Of a stretch of 19,403 nucleotides of DNA, positions 7,701 through 14,884 are shown in pieces; position 1 is the stretch's first letter; the number at the start of each line of letters is the position of its first letter. Made by a program: the position numbers and the translations under genes. Under the pieces are notes generated by a model, which saw nothing but the letters and a program-made list of their open reading frames with translations, made no database searches and had not been told where the DNA came from. This DNA comes from an uncultured Clostridia bacterium (GTDB lineage Bacteria > Bacillota > Clostridia > Lachnospirales > CAMVHY01): positions 1-19,403 of the forward strand of contig CAMKTI010000018.1 of assembly GCA_946415665.1 (NCBI GenBank), given 5' to 3'.

Positions 7701-8742
7701 GAAAATCCCAATTCGCATAATTCATCCATGTAACATTTCTAATATTTGCATCTAATTTGCCCAAAGGCTTGTCTTTTAAATTATTCCATCCTGTTCGCAT
7801 TTTTACATAATCGTTATAAACCAAACCATCTTGTGGTTTTTGAGCGTATTTTAACAAATCATTATTTCTCAGCCGTGCAATTTTTCCGTTGTCTAATCCC
7901 CAATATTCTATTTTATCTTTAATAAATAATTTATATAAAGCCGAACAAAGTTGCACTTGCTTTCGTGTATTAAGTATTTTTTCATTAATTACGTTATCCT
8001 CCCAATCAATATCCTTTTGGAAGTTATGTTCTTTTCCATTAAAATCAAGAAATTTTGCATAAATAGACTTTAATAACAGCAAAAATCTTTCTTTACCAAT
8101 ATTTTTACAAAACATTTGTATCTCTTTTGGTATTGATTTATAAAGCTCGTCAAATGATTTAAAAAGTTCCTGCGTACGTGTTTCGTCATAAATATTTGCA
8201 AATGCAATATGGGATTCTTTTAGTTTCTCTATAAAATTTTGCCAACTAACATTATCTTTAAAAGCGTTATCTAATCCATTTTTCAATCCGCTTATATGGT
8301 TAAATTCTTGGGCGTTAAGTTTAGATTGAATATGTTTTTTATAAATGCGTAGCCATAGATAGTATACAACGTCATTTGCAAATAATCGCATATTTTCACA
8401 CACGGACCAATAAAATTCTTTAAAAATATTTTTGTAATTAAGGTTTGCCGGAATTGACACGGATAAATCCACATTATTAAACCCATCAAAATTGATCCCA
8501 TTGCCGTTATTTAATAAAAAATTTTGTTGTTTCCTTAAATTTCTTTGCTGATCTTCATTTTGCTGTCGTTTATTCAAATTCCAATAGTAAAATGCATTTT
8601 GACAATATTTGTTTGCCTGTTTTTCACACCAATCAAAATAATGTAAATCATAAAAGCCTGGTTTAGATTGATTTGAAACATATATTTCGTAATCCTTTTC
8701 GTTGATAATTTGATTTTGGTTAAAAATAATTTTATTTTCCAT
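4783..8742 (-). CDS. USP-type (peptidase C19) deubiquitinase-like protein with disordered linker and C-terminal membrane anchor
   Basis: A 1319-residue protein. The Cys box of ubiquitin-specific proteases is at residues 413-424 (GNNNLGSSCYFN), giving nucleophile Cys421. The His box is at 737-746 (SGNSGESGHY), giving His745. The third triad residue is Asn761 or Asp762 in WNFYNDSNVT (757-766). Between them lie other USP landmarks: SSMYGVNVTSITSERCQH (zinc-finger-like C613/H615), a LSVLVS strand, LLSNF..P..LTGNNKCFCSPC with Cys672/674/677, and a SNYFCLSSVVEHSG strand. Residues 1-400 are unrecognised. Residues about 975-1220 are Asn/Lys/Glu/Asp-rich and probably disordered. Two membrane helices span about 1224-1245 and 1247-1271. 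There is no N-terminal signal peptide. The family cleaves ubiquitin or ubiquitin-like proteins, so the likely target is in a eukaryotic host. Activity and export are inferences. Start: ATG after a weak GAGAG/GTGGG site. Confidence 0.85.
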   Translation of the reverse strand: MENKIIFNQNQIINEKDYEIYVSNQSKPGFYDLHYFDWCEKQANKYCQNAFYYWNLNKRQQNEDQQRNLRKQQNFLLNNGNGINFDGFNNVDLSVSIPANLNYKNIFKEFYWSVCENMRLFANDVVYYLWLRIYKKHIQSKLNAQEFNHISGLKNGLDNAFKDNVSWQNFIEKLKESHIAFANIYDETRTQELFKSFDELYKSIPKEIQMFCKNIGKERFLLLLKSIYAKFLDFNGKEHNFQKDIDWEDNVINEKILNTRKQVQLCSALYKLFIKDKIEYWGLDNGKIARLRNNDLLKYAQKPQDGLVYNDYVKMRTGWNNLKDKPLGKLDANIRNVTWMNYANWDFQDFDGINGRLPGYYDRNGNFIEGEWYWFSGQFDVMINYYDSDVNDLCDWIHENNDANRKLSMPLVGNNNLGSSCYFNAANVSELGNPINLMFNFKLGHAVLIKRDQKSNFTLKSPYQDDFFVLNDIYQDSYTKFQDNDLKAKYNYNLSYVCYVRLIMDVHLLNIKSNLSAIVAISATNLRESLKQADSQFNENKADDSKDLLNFNHELRHTLHTFDNGIIEPMGQGQTNYAVVRNNFLNFRFVNDRSYISSSMYGVNVTSITSERCQHRTYGAQIDNPYNSLSVLVSCEKKFIRLQTGGETPMLTIYELLSNFNQPQKLTGNNKCFCSPCNTFVDTTQNNISYNIFEHRSHVTLHINRGKNKINHANVAVPEIVKSGSNYFCLSSVVEHSGNSGESGHYLCFLNCYADGWNFYNDSNVTHQPNGFGDVFQNTYTSNNSKIGHVYQYTKIGPTEYLYLKNNETIAIPDKNEKNNKIISGAEAHCLQRAIKYFCQSHNDGNDINIYESKEDKIKSELEKVMVYKYADSKDKNKLVSVTLWDYFQDMELKLIFPYIFQLYKRNWDTWNYYDVNHEKLEPESLVSSYECSLCCLLIWKWNNLNVQLGSVQQTVYDAINKKIPSLQINNFSQLSFNSTNQTNNIKIDSNSNTIQKEKDLSSDRIQNKNTIKNDINNNFQADNHDKTNQIENVIGEKDKNGNESEIIIKSKITQKTNPKTVNLNKINDVQNRNEIKNFNINESNKNEIFTEAEIKIGNKKEFLFNDGKTGSRENMEISDDNNIKPKIETHGDKHNKDNVMKEEINTNEIIENKNKEDNSEINFEQNDKIDKKNKNGIAITDEYETNRIGKKNSIEKQFQNENNKRNENKINTPDSTLERNKKIAKALIIIGAIFLIAAIVVLLCKIYLAVIIFSFVGFVVAGIGIILVIKISCMQNTFKLKKLNNSYKHSNEKMITQNRSKEKTEYGWETDPYQQKQK

Positions 8743-8825
8743 TTTCCCACACTCTCTCTTTCAAAAAAAATTAAAATAAAAATATTGCTACTATAAATTT
8801 AAATTAAACACCAAACGGTATCTTT

Positions 8826-8854
8826 ATTATAAACAATCGAAATGTGTTTGTAAA
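8826..8854 (-). promoter_or_regulatory. Promoter of the USP-like gene
   Basis: On the minus strand TTTACA (8849-8854) is followed after exactly 17 bases by TATAAT (8826-8831). Transcription would start near 8819, leaving an A/T-rich leader of about 75 bases before the ATG. Confidence 0.7.
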
Positions 8855-9032
8855 GCAATTTTTTTTTATTTTTTTAAAGCAATTTATAAGAGTCGTACTT
8901 TAAATCGTATAAATTTTACTTTTCGAAGGATGAAATTATTTTTTCTAACCTTAATGATCCAAAAAACCAATTGAAACTGATAAGTTATCCCCATTATTAA
9001 ACAAAAAGGATGAATATTCACAAGCAAAAAAA

Positions 9033-9080
9033 ATTGTCACGATAACTATGTATTTATTTGTAGCAAAAATGTTTGTCTGA
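9033..9080 (+). pseudogene. Possible remnant of a second spmB 3' end
   Basis: The frame ending TGA at 9078-9080 reads YLFVAKMFV, against SLFIAKIFA at the end of spmB. The DNA at 9061-9092 matches 3055-3086 at 25 of 32 positions, continuing past the stop codon into the sequence that contains the downstream promoter at spmB. This suggests a copied and decayed spmB tail plus promoter region; the match is short. Confidence 0.35.
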
Positions 9081-9161
9081 TAGAGGCTTTTTAATGAAAA
9101 AATTTTTAATAGAACAGTGACATGTTTTTACTTTTACCATAATGTTTTTATTCAATGCTTT

Positions 9162-9187
9162 AAAATTTATATTGGTCCAAGATATTG
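9162..9187 (+). repeat. GGTCCAAG leader motif (copy 1)
   Basis: AAAATTTAT..TGGTCCAAGA.ATT is shared, with only a few differences, with about 17591-17616 ahead of the symporter gene. Each copy is followed by a T-run. No known regulator or RNA element is recognised. Confidence 0.4.
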
Positions 9188-9315
9188 TTTTTTATGTTGA
9201 TTAAAATTTTATCGTTTGGTTTTATTTTTCCGTTTATATCATCTAAAAAAAATATTTTTAAGTGATAGTCGATTTAAATTTTATATTTGAGTTAAAAAAA
9301 TATAGCGGAGGGAAT

Positions 9316-9708
9316 ATGAAAAATAATTTTTTGTATGCTAAAGAACTTTTGTTGTATTTATTTGTTGGCGCAATTTCAACCATAACTGAATGGATTTTTT
9401 TTTATTTATTGAATGGCATTTTAAATATAAATTATTTGCTTGCGACTTCGTTTGCATTTGTTTTTTCGACTTTTGTAAATTGGTTTTTGGGGCGTATGTT
9501 TATTTTTAAAAATAAAAATTTATATTTGATAAAAGAGATTTTTAAAATTTATGGTGTGAGTTTGATTGGATTATTTTTTAATTTAATAATTATGTTTCTG
9601 GCGATAGAAAAATTTAATATGAAAAGTATGTTCGCGAAAATTTTGGCAACAGGTATAGTTTTTGCTTGGAATTTTTTGATAAGAAAGTATGTTATTTATA
9701 AAATTTAA
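9316..9708 (+). CDS. GtrA-like four-helix membrane protein
   Basis: A 130-residue protein of the GtrA family, small membrane proteins linked to polyprenyl-phosphate-bound sugar translocation or cell-surface glycan modification. Four hydrophobic helices are visible. Helix 1 holds LLLYLFVGAISTITEW. The second ends in the family signature FVFSTFVNWFLGRMFIFKN, where GtrA proteins show a conserved Asn and a basic residue before the aromatic-Phe turn. The last ends WNFLIRKYVIYKI. The ATG at 9316 follows GGAGGG closely; a GTG at 9262 is in frame but lacks a binding site and adds a non-family extension. No glycosyltransferase lies beside it, so its sugar substrate cannot be inferred. Confidence 0.85.
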   Translation: MKNNFLYAKELLLYLFVGAISTITEWIFFYLLNGILNINYLLATSFAFVFSTFVNWFLGRMFIFKNKNLYLIKEIFKIYGVSLIGLFFNLIIMFLAIEKFNMKSMFAKILATGIVFAWNFLIRKYVIYKI

Positions 9709-9830
9709 TTGACCGGGAAATAATATTTATAAGTCCATAGAATAATTTTTTTGATAAGATTCTTTATGGAATGTGGTAAAGTAAAACCGCATTACATTAA
9801 TTTTTTTGCAACCAAAAAGGAGGATTTTTT

Positions 9831-10199
9831 ATGTTTATAAGAGAAGAACAAGAATTTATTTTAAAAATGTTGGACGAAGGTAAAATTAATGCCGCAGAAG
9901 CGGAAAAATTATTAATTGCTTTAAACGATAATTGCTGTTGTGATTATAAAAATGGCAAAAAAAACTTTGAACATCGGTTGAATAAAATGTGTAAGTGTGT
10001 TCATGAATTAAAAAGCAACGTTTGCGATTATATGAATAATAAAATTAAACCCAAAGCAAAAAAGAAAGCACAATGTTTATTAGAAAAAACATCTATTATA
10101 ACTAAAGATTGGGCAAACAAATTAAAAAAATCATTAGATTCGGATTGTGATAATAATAATAATTGCGATAATAACTGTGGCTGTAATAATGATTTTTAA
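9831..10199 (+). CDS. SHOCT-like domain protein with cysteine-rich C-terminus
   Basis: A 122-residue soluble protein. Residues 5-31 (EEQEFILKMLDEGKINAAEA..LL) match the SHOCT-like helical hairpin found at the N-terminus of YvlB/LiaX-type Firmicute proteins, which is usually an oligomerisation module. The rest is Lys-rich and contains 11 cysteines: a CCC triplet at 35-37, CKC at 54-56, C65, C82, and C106, C112, C116 and C118 in an Asp/Asn-rich tail. That pattern suggests metal binding, but no named metal-binding family was recognised. AAGGAGG precedes the ATG by about seven bases. It lies 23 bases before the signal peptidase gene in the same direction and is probably co-transcribed with it. 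Confidence 0.75.
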   Translation: MFIREEQEFILKMLDEGKINAAEAEKLLIALNDNCCCDYKNGKKNFEHRLNKMCKCVHELKSNVCDYMNNKIKPKAKKKAQCLLEKTSIITKDWANKLKKSLDSDCDNNNNCDNNCGCNNDF

Positions 10200-10222
10200 C
10201 AAGTATTTATCAGGTGGAGTTT

Positions 10223-10780
10223 ATGAGTTCGGAAAAAATTATTAATAGCGACAAGTTTCATGATTTTGTCGAGTGGGTTGTATATATTGTTTTAGCTGTT
10301 GTATTGGCTTTTTTAATTAATAGATTTATAGTTTTCAATGCGAATATACCAACTGCTTCGATGGAAAAAACCATTATGACAGGAGATAAATTATTTGTCA
10401 GTAGGTTAAGTTTTGTTTTTAAAAAGCCAAAAAGATTTGATATCGCTGTTTTTAAATATCCTGATGCACCGGATGGCGAAAATGTTTTATATGTAAAAAG
10501 AATAATTGGTTTGCCCGGAGAAAAAGTTGAAATAAAAAATGGCAAAGTATATATAAATGACAGCAGTGTTGCCTTAAAAGATGATTTTGTTAATAATGGT
10601 GATCCGGGATCAGGAAATTATGGTCCGTATTTTGTTCCAACAGATAGTTATTTTATGCTCGGTGATAATAGAAATAATTCTTTGGATTCAAGGTTTTGGC
10701 ATAATCCGTTTGTTAAAAAAAAAGATTTGATTGGAAAACCAATTTTTAGATATTCGCCAAAGTTGGGATTTGTAGAATAA
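10223..10780 (+). CDS. lepB: Type I signal peptidase
   Basis: A 185-residue membrane-bound serine protease (S26A) that removes signal peptides from exported proteins. One N-terminal helix spans about residues 17-38. Box B contains the nucleophile in NIPTASMEKTI (Ser46). Box D contains the general base in LYVKRIIGLPGE (Lys92). Box E is GDNRNNSLDSRFW (147-159). The length and single membrane span are typical of Gram-positive SipS-like enzymes. The ATG at 10223 follows AGGTGGAG; an in-frame GTG at 10214 would itself lie in the binding site. The gene ends toward a bidirectional terminator shared with pepD. Confidence 0.95.
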   Translation: MSSEKIINSDKFHDFVEWVVYIVLAVVLAFLINRFIVFNANIPTASMEKTIMTGDKLFVSRLSFVFKKPKRFDIAVFKYPDAPDGENVLYVKRIIGLPGEKVEIKNGKVYINDSSVALKDDFVNNGDPGSGNYGPYFVPTDSYFMLGDNRNNSLDSRFWHNPFVKKKDLIGKPIFRYSPKLGFVE

Positions 10781-10910
10781 ATAGCCGGCAAAATAAGTTT
10801 TAAATAAAAATATGACTGCAAATCATGATCAATAAAAATAATTTTGGGGCTGTAAAAAAATAAAGAAAAAGATTAAAATCTGTTTTAAAAATAATAATTT
10901 ATGCTTGCAA

Positions 10911-10939
10911 AAAAAAGACTTGCTAATCAAGTCTTTTTT
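10911..10939. terminator. Bidirectional terminator between lepB and pepD
   Basis: AAAAAAGACTTG (10911-10922) pairs perfectly with CAAGTCTTTTTT (10928-10939) around a five-base loop. U-runs result on both strands, so it serves both convergent genes; the pepD stop codon touches the stem. Confidence 0.9.
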
Positions 10940-12372
10940 TAATAATTTTTCATGTTTGCCAACAGCTTTTTAAAAAATTTCCAAAACCGATCTACCGACG
11001 CTATTTCTATTTTCTCATTTACCGAATGATAATCAAAAATATTTGGCCCCATCGAAATTATTTCTATGTCTTTTATTTTTTTAAAAAAACTACACTCAAG
11101 CCCGCCGTGCGTTGCCATGATTTTTGCTTTGTCACCATAATTTTTTTTACAAAACTCAATTAATTTTGACTCTGGTTTATAATCCCAAGCTGGCAATTTA
11201 TTTAAAATTTTTATTTTGCCGCCAAAAATATTTATTAAAAACTCTAGCTTATCAAAAATAAAATCTAATTTGCTTTCACATGAACTTCTAGCAAAACTCG
11301 TTATAACTATTTTTCCATCAAAAATTTTAATCAAACCAATATTACTTGACGTTTCAGGAATACCATTTAAATTTAAATTTCTGTTTATCAAACCATTTGG
11401 CATCAAAAAAATAGTTTGCACTAGCTTATCAAAACTATTTTTATCCAAAACTACATCATATCTTTTTTCACACTCAAAAATATCTATCAAAAATTTTTTT
11501 TCATACAAACCAAACTCATTTTTAAAACACTCAACTAACTCATCAATCATTTTTTTTGCCAAATCAAAATCTTTTTCATCAAAATTTATTACTGCCTCAC
11601 AACAGTTCGCAATCACATTTCCTGCAGTTCCACCAAAAATATCAGCTAAACCAAATTTAATTTTTTTGCTCAACTCATTTAAAATTCTTGCCATTAAAAT
11701 TATTGCATTCGCGCGCTCTTTATCAATTTCAACTGCCGAATGTCCACCCAATAAATTACTTATTTTTAAAACATAACTTTTTTGCTGGCTATTAATAAAA
11801 TTTATATCATAAATAATCTCACTACTCAAACCGCCACCGCTTCCGACTACAAAACATTCTTCTTCATCACTATCTAAATTAAACATAATTTTATTTTTTA
11901 ATTTACTAATATCAAAATTTTTTGCTCCAAGCATGCTTCTTTCTTCGTCAACAGTAAAAATTGCTTCTATATCCGGATGCAAAATATTTTTTGACTCCAA
12001 AACTGCCAAAATTATTGCAACTCCAATTCCATTATCTGCTCCTAACGAAGTATCTTTCGCACGCAAAAAATTTCCATCAACAATTAATTCCAATTTATCA
12101 TTTTCAAAATCATGTTTCGAATTTTCTTTTTTTACACAAACCATATCCATATGCGCCTGCAAAATAATTCCATTAACATTTTCATATCCAGGACTCGCAA
12201 CTTTTTTTATCAACACATTATTAAATTTATCTCTTTCACAATATAAATTATTTTTTTTTGCGAACTCAACCAAATAATCACTTAATTTTTTTTCATTACC
12301 AGAACCATGTGGCACCTCACAAATTTTATAAAAATACTTAAACACATTTTTTGCCTCTAAATCATCAAACAT
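10939..12372 (-). CDS. pepD: Aminoacyl-histidine dipeptidase (PepD, M20 family)
   Basis: A 477-residue cytosolic zinc dipeptidase, usually described as cleaving Xaa-His and other dipeptides. Metal and catalytic motifs are in order: LQAHMDMVCVK (His74, Asp76), GADNGIGVA (Asp113, bridging metal ligand), VDEERSMLGA (Glu143 base, Glu144), LDSDEE near 167, LLGGHSAVEID (lid-domain His) and ATHGGLECSFF near the C-terminus. The chosen ATG has GGGGAG eight bases upstream; a start at 12411 is open but adds only a Lys-rich extension. It lies 70 bases after the rplL terminator in the same direction, so it is probably a separate unit. Codon use is like that of its neighbours. Confidence 0.93.
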   Translation of the reverse strand: MFDDLEAKNVFKYFYKICEVPHGSGNEKKLSDYLVEFAKKNNLYCERDKFNNVLIKKVASPGYENVNGIILQAHMDMVCVKKENSKHDFENDKLELIVDGNFLRAKDTSLGADNGIGVAIILAVLESKNILHPDIEAIFTVDEERSMLGAKNFDISKLKNKIMFNLDSDEEECFVVGSGGGLSSEIIYDINFINSQQKSYVLKISNLLGGHSAVEIDKERANAIILMARILNELSKKIKFGLADIFGGTAGNVIANCCEAVINFDEKDFDLAKKMIDELVECFKNEFGLYEKKFLIDIFECEKRYDVVLDKNSFDKLVQTIFLMPNGLINRNLNLNGIPETSSNIGLIKIFDGKIVITSFARSSCESKLDFIFDKLEFLINIFGGKIKILNKLPAWDYKPESKLIEFCKKNYGDKAKIMATHGGLECSFFKKIKDIEIISMGPNIFDYHSVNEKIEIASVDRFWKFFKKLLANMKNY

Positions 12373-12444
12373 TTTTTTATCTCCCCTATTTTTTATTTTT
12401 ATTTTATCCAAACACTTTTCGATTCAAAAATTTTTTTCCGAACC

Positions 12445-12483
12445 AAATAAAAAAAACTCCCCGATTTATAAAAACCAGAGAGC
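12445..12483 (-). terminator. Rho-independent terminator of the rplJL unit
   Basis: On the minus strand CTCTCTG (12476-12482) pairs with CGGGGAG (12457-12463), using two G-U pairs, and a long T-run follows (12445-12456). It closes the ribosomal cluster directly after rplL. Confidence 0.8.
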
Positions 12484-12501
12484 TTTTTATTTCAAAAAAA
12501 A

Positions 12502-12864
12502 TTATTTTAAACTTACTTTTGCTCCAACTTCTTCAAGTTTCTTTTTAATATTTTCAGCTTCTTCTTTTGCAATAGCTTCTTTCAAAATTTTTGGTGCGCC
12601 TTCAACCAAATCCTTTGCCTCTTTCAAACCTAATCCTGTAACTTCTCGCACAGCTTTTATAACTTTTATTTTTTCACTACCAATCTCAGTTAATTCAACA
12701 TCAAATTCAGTCTTTTCTTCCACAGCTTCACCTGCTCCGCCTGCTGCCATAACAACTCCTGCAGCCGCCGAAACTCCAAATTCTTCTTCACATTTTTTTA
12801 CCAGCTCATTTAATTCCAAAACCGATAAATTTTTTATAGCTTCAATAATTTCTTCAACAGTCAT
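12502..12864 (-). CDS. rplL: Ribosomal protein bL12 (L7/L12)
   Basis: A 120-residue acidic stalk protein. The N-terminal dimerisation domain (about 1-33) is followed by an Ala/Gly-rich hinge (AAAGVVMAAGGAG). The C-terminal domain carries the factor-binding stretch IKVIKAVREVTGLGLKEAKD and VEGAPKILKE. It is present in multiple copies on L10 and recruits translation factors. GGGGG precedes the ATG. It is the last gene of the cluster and a terminator follows immediately, where many Firmicutes would have rpoB. Confidence 0.97.
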   Translation of the reverse strand: MTVEEIIEAIKNLSVLELNELVKKCEEEFGVSAAAGVVMAAGGAGEAVEEKTEFDVELTEIGSEKIKVIKAVREVTGLGLKEAKDLVEGAPKILKEAIAKEEAENIKKKLEEVGAKVSLK

Positions 12865-12894
12865 ACTAAAAATCCCCCATAAAATTTTATTTTT

Positions 12895-13386
12895 CTACGC
12901 AACTTTTTTATCAGCAATAGCTTTAATAACTCTCGCAAACGATGCCATCGGCGATTTAATCGACCCAAGTAATTTCGACAATAATTCTTCTCTCGACGGA
13001 ATATTTGCAATCGCTTTTACTTCTTCGCCATTATAAAAATTTCCGCTTATAAAACCCGCTTTAAATTCCAGATTTTCGTTTTCTTTCATGAATTTATTAA
13101 TAATTCTTGCCGCACTCGTCGCATCATCATAACTTATTGCAACAGTCGTTGGTCCACTTAAATACTCGCTTAAATTTTTAAACTCCGAATCATCAAACGC
13201 GAATTTTAGCATCGTATTTTTATAAACCTTAAAAATTATTTTGGCCTCACGCAATTCTTTTCTTAATTGCGTTTCTTCGTCTGCTTTTAAACCACGGGCA
13301 TTTATCAAAACTATCGAAACAGCCCCTTCAAAATTTTTTCTTATTCCGTCAACAATCTTTTTTTTCTCTTCGATTTTTTTGCTCAT
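12895..13386 (-). CDS. rplJ: Ribosomal protein uL10
   Basis: A 163-residue stalk base protein that anchors L12 dimers to the 50S subunit. The N-terminal rRNA-binding domain (NARGLKADEETQLRKELREA, YKNTMLKFAFD, LSGPTTVAISYDD) and the C-terminal helix that binds L12 (SPMASFARVIKAIADKKVA) are intact. The ATG has AAAGGAGGTG upstream. It is preceded by an L10-leader RNA, so L10 (with L12) is expected to repress its own synthesis. Confidence 0.97.
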   Translation of the reverse strand: MSKKIEEKKKIVDGIRKNFEGAVSIVLINARGLKADEETQLRKELREAKIIFKVYKNTMLKFAFDDSEFKNLSEYLSGPTTVAISYDDATSAARIINKFMKENENLEFKAGFISGNFYNGEEVKAIANIPSREELLSKLLGSIKSPMASFARVIKAIADKKVA

Positions 13387-13445
13387 CTTCTCACCTCCTT
13401 TAAATTTTTTTTTAAAAATACAAACTCATCTATGCATAATCAATA

Positions 13446-13540
13446 AAAAAAATACTTTTCGTCCAAATCATAAACTCAGACAAAAAGTATTTTTAAAAGC
13501 CTCGGCAAGATTTACTTTTATACTTGCTGTCTACGGTTTA
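13446..13540 (-). ncRNA. L10 (rplJ) leader RNA with attenuator terminator
   Basis: Between rplA and rplJ the minus strand carries CCGTAGACAGCAAG..CTTGCCGAGGC (13499-13536). This is the recognisable Firmicute L10-binding element, with a GCAAG/CTTGC stem and flanking AGACA and GAGG internal-loop bases. It is followed by a long hairpin (13479-13494 with 13448-13463, 15 of 16 pairs plus one G-U) ending in a T-run. Binding of L10-L12 is known to promote termination or repression in this family. About 60 bases separate the hairpin from the rplJ start. Confidence 0.85.
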
Positions 13541-13585
13541 TATATTTTTTTTAAATTCATACAAGTCATCAAACCAAATTTACTC

Positions 13586-14278
13586 TTAGCTTAAACCAAC
13601 TGGATTTATTTTTACTCCCGGTCCCATCGTCGACGCAATTGCTACACTTTTTAAATATTGCCCTTTTGCAGCTGACGGCTTTGCTTTTATAATCGCATTT
13701 ATCACCGCATCAAAATTTTCTTTAAGCTTATCAGCTCCAAACGAAACTTTTCCGATAATAACGTGAATTATATTCGCCTTATCTAATTTATATTCTATTT
13801 TTCCGGCTTTAACATCTTTTACAGCTTTGGCAACATCCATCGTCACAGTTCCAGCTTTTGGGTTCGGCATTAAACCCTTTGGACCCAAAATCTTTCCGAG
13901 TTTTCCAACCGTTCCCATCATATCCGGTGTTGCAACTACAACATCAAATCCAAACCAATTTTCATTCTGAATTTTAGTCGACAAATCATCCGCGCCAACA
14001 AAATCCGCTCCTGCTTGCTCAGCCTCAGTTGCTTTAATTCCCTTTGCAAAAACCAAAACTCTAATTTTTTTCCCTGTTCCGTGTGGCAAAATAACTGCTC
14101 CACGAACTTGTTGATCTGCTCGTCTACCGTCAACACCTAGTTTTATATGCAATTCAACACTCTCATCAAACTTTGCAAACGCGCTCTCACCAACTAATTT
14201 CAAGGCATCGCTCGGGTTATATAAAACCTTGCGGTCTACAAGCTTACTCTTTTCACGATATTTTTTTCCGTGTTTCAT
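13586..14278 (-). CDS. rplA: Ribosomal protein uL1
   Basis: A 230-residue protein of the 50S L1 stalk, which helps tRNA release from the E site. It contains the signature regions GVDGRRADQQVRGAVILPHGTGK, ILGPKGLMPNPKAGTV and YKLDKANIIHVIIGKVSFG. The length is standard. GGGAGG lies before the ATG. It is placed between rplK and the L10 leader, as in most bacteria. Confidence 0.97.
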   Translation of the reverse strand: MKHGKKYREKSKLVDRKVLYNPSDALKLVGESAFAKFDESVELHIKLGVDGRRADQQVRGAVILPHGTGKKIRVLVFAKGIKATEAEQAGADFVGADDLSTKIQNENWFGFDVVVATPDMMGTVGKLGKILGPKGLMPNPKAGTVTMDVAKAVKDVKAGKIEYKLDKANIIHVIIGKVSFGADKLKENFDAVINAIIKAKPSAAKGQYLKSVAIASTMGPGVKINPVGLS

Positions 14279-14325
14279 AAATCAAACCTCCCGTGGTACT
14301 AACGAAAAATCTCCCACTTAAATAA

Positions 14326-14769
14326 TTAATTTTTTTTAACTTTAATTCCCATACTACGCGCAGTTCCTGCGAGCATACTCATCGCTGTTTCAAGACTTCC
14401 GGCATTTAAATCTTCCATTTTTTCTCGTGCCACTTTTTCCAAATCTTCTTGCGATATCGTCGCAACAATATTTTTATTCGGCTCTTTCGACCCAGATTCA
14501 ATTTTACAAGCTTTTTTTAACAAAACAGCTGCCGGCGGTTTTTTTGTAATAAAACTAAAAGATTTATCAGCATAAACTGTAATAACAACTGGAATTATTA
14601 ACCCGGCGTCTTTTGCTGTCCGCTCATTAAATTCTTTACAAAAAGCCATTATATTTACACCGTGCTGTCCTAACGCAGGACCAACAGGTGGTGCTGGATT
14701 TGCTTTCCCTGCAGCGATTTGCAATTTAATAAATCCTGCTATTTTTTTACTTGTCTTTGCTATTGCCAC
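14326..14769 (-). CDS. rplK: Ribosomal protein uL11
   Basis: A 147-residue protein of the GTPase-associated centre of the 50S subunit. The N-terminal domain has KLQIAAGKANPAPPVGPALG followed by GVNIMAFCKEFN. The C-terminal rRNA-binding domain ends in the family motif GTARSMGIKV. The start chosen is the GTG at 14769: AAGGAGGG lies six bases before it and it gives the normal N-terminus. An upstream ATG at 14832 would add 21 non-family residues and has no binding site. Confidence 0.96.
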   Translation of the reverse strand: MAIAKTSKKIAGFIKLQIAAGKANPAPPVGPALGQHGVNIMAFCKEFNERTAKDAGLIIPVVITVYADKSFSFITKKPPAAVLLKKACKIESGSKEPNKNIVATISQEDLEKVAREKMEDLNAGSLETAMSMLAGTARSMGIKVKKN

Positions 14770-14806
14770 ACTAATTCCCTCCTTAGAATAAAATAAAATT
14801 TTTTGG

Positions 14807-14871
14807 TCATGAGCAAATATCAATATAGACAAAACTCATGAGCATTATAACATGTATTATATATACACCAA
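14807..14871 (-). promoter_or_regulatory. Candidate internal promoter and leader hairpin before rplK
   Basis: On the minus strand TTGGTG (14866-14871) and TATAAT (14844-14849) are 16 bases apart. Just downstream the motif CTCATGA occurs twice (14835-14841 and 14807-14813) and the copies can pair as a 7-bp stem. It may let rplK-rplA be transcribed separately from nusG. Confidence 0.5.
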
Positions 14872-14884
14872 AAAAAATTTAAAC

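Larger units (their letters stand above)
8860..9315. other. Intergenic region between the USP-like gene and gtrA-like gene
   Basis: About 450 bases without an intact gene. It holds an spmB-3'-end-like remnant (9033-9080) and the GGTCCAAG motif (9162-9187) that recurs before the symporter gene. No tRNA, riboswitch or long repeat was recognised. Confidence 0.6.

Noticed and set aside
8980..9022. DnaA-box-like words (TTATCCCCA, ATATTCACA) in an AT-rich intergenic region, suggesting an origin
   Set aside because: Only two imperfect matches, no dnaA/dnaN nearby and no cluster.
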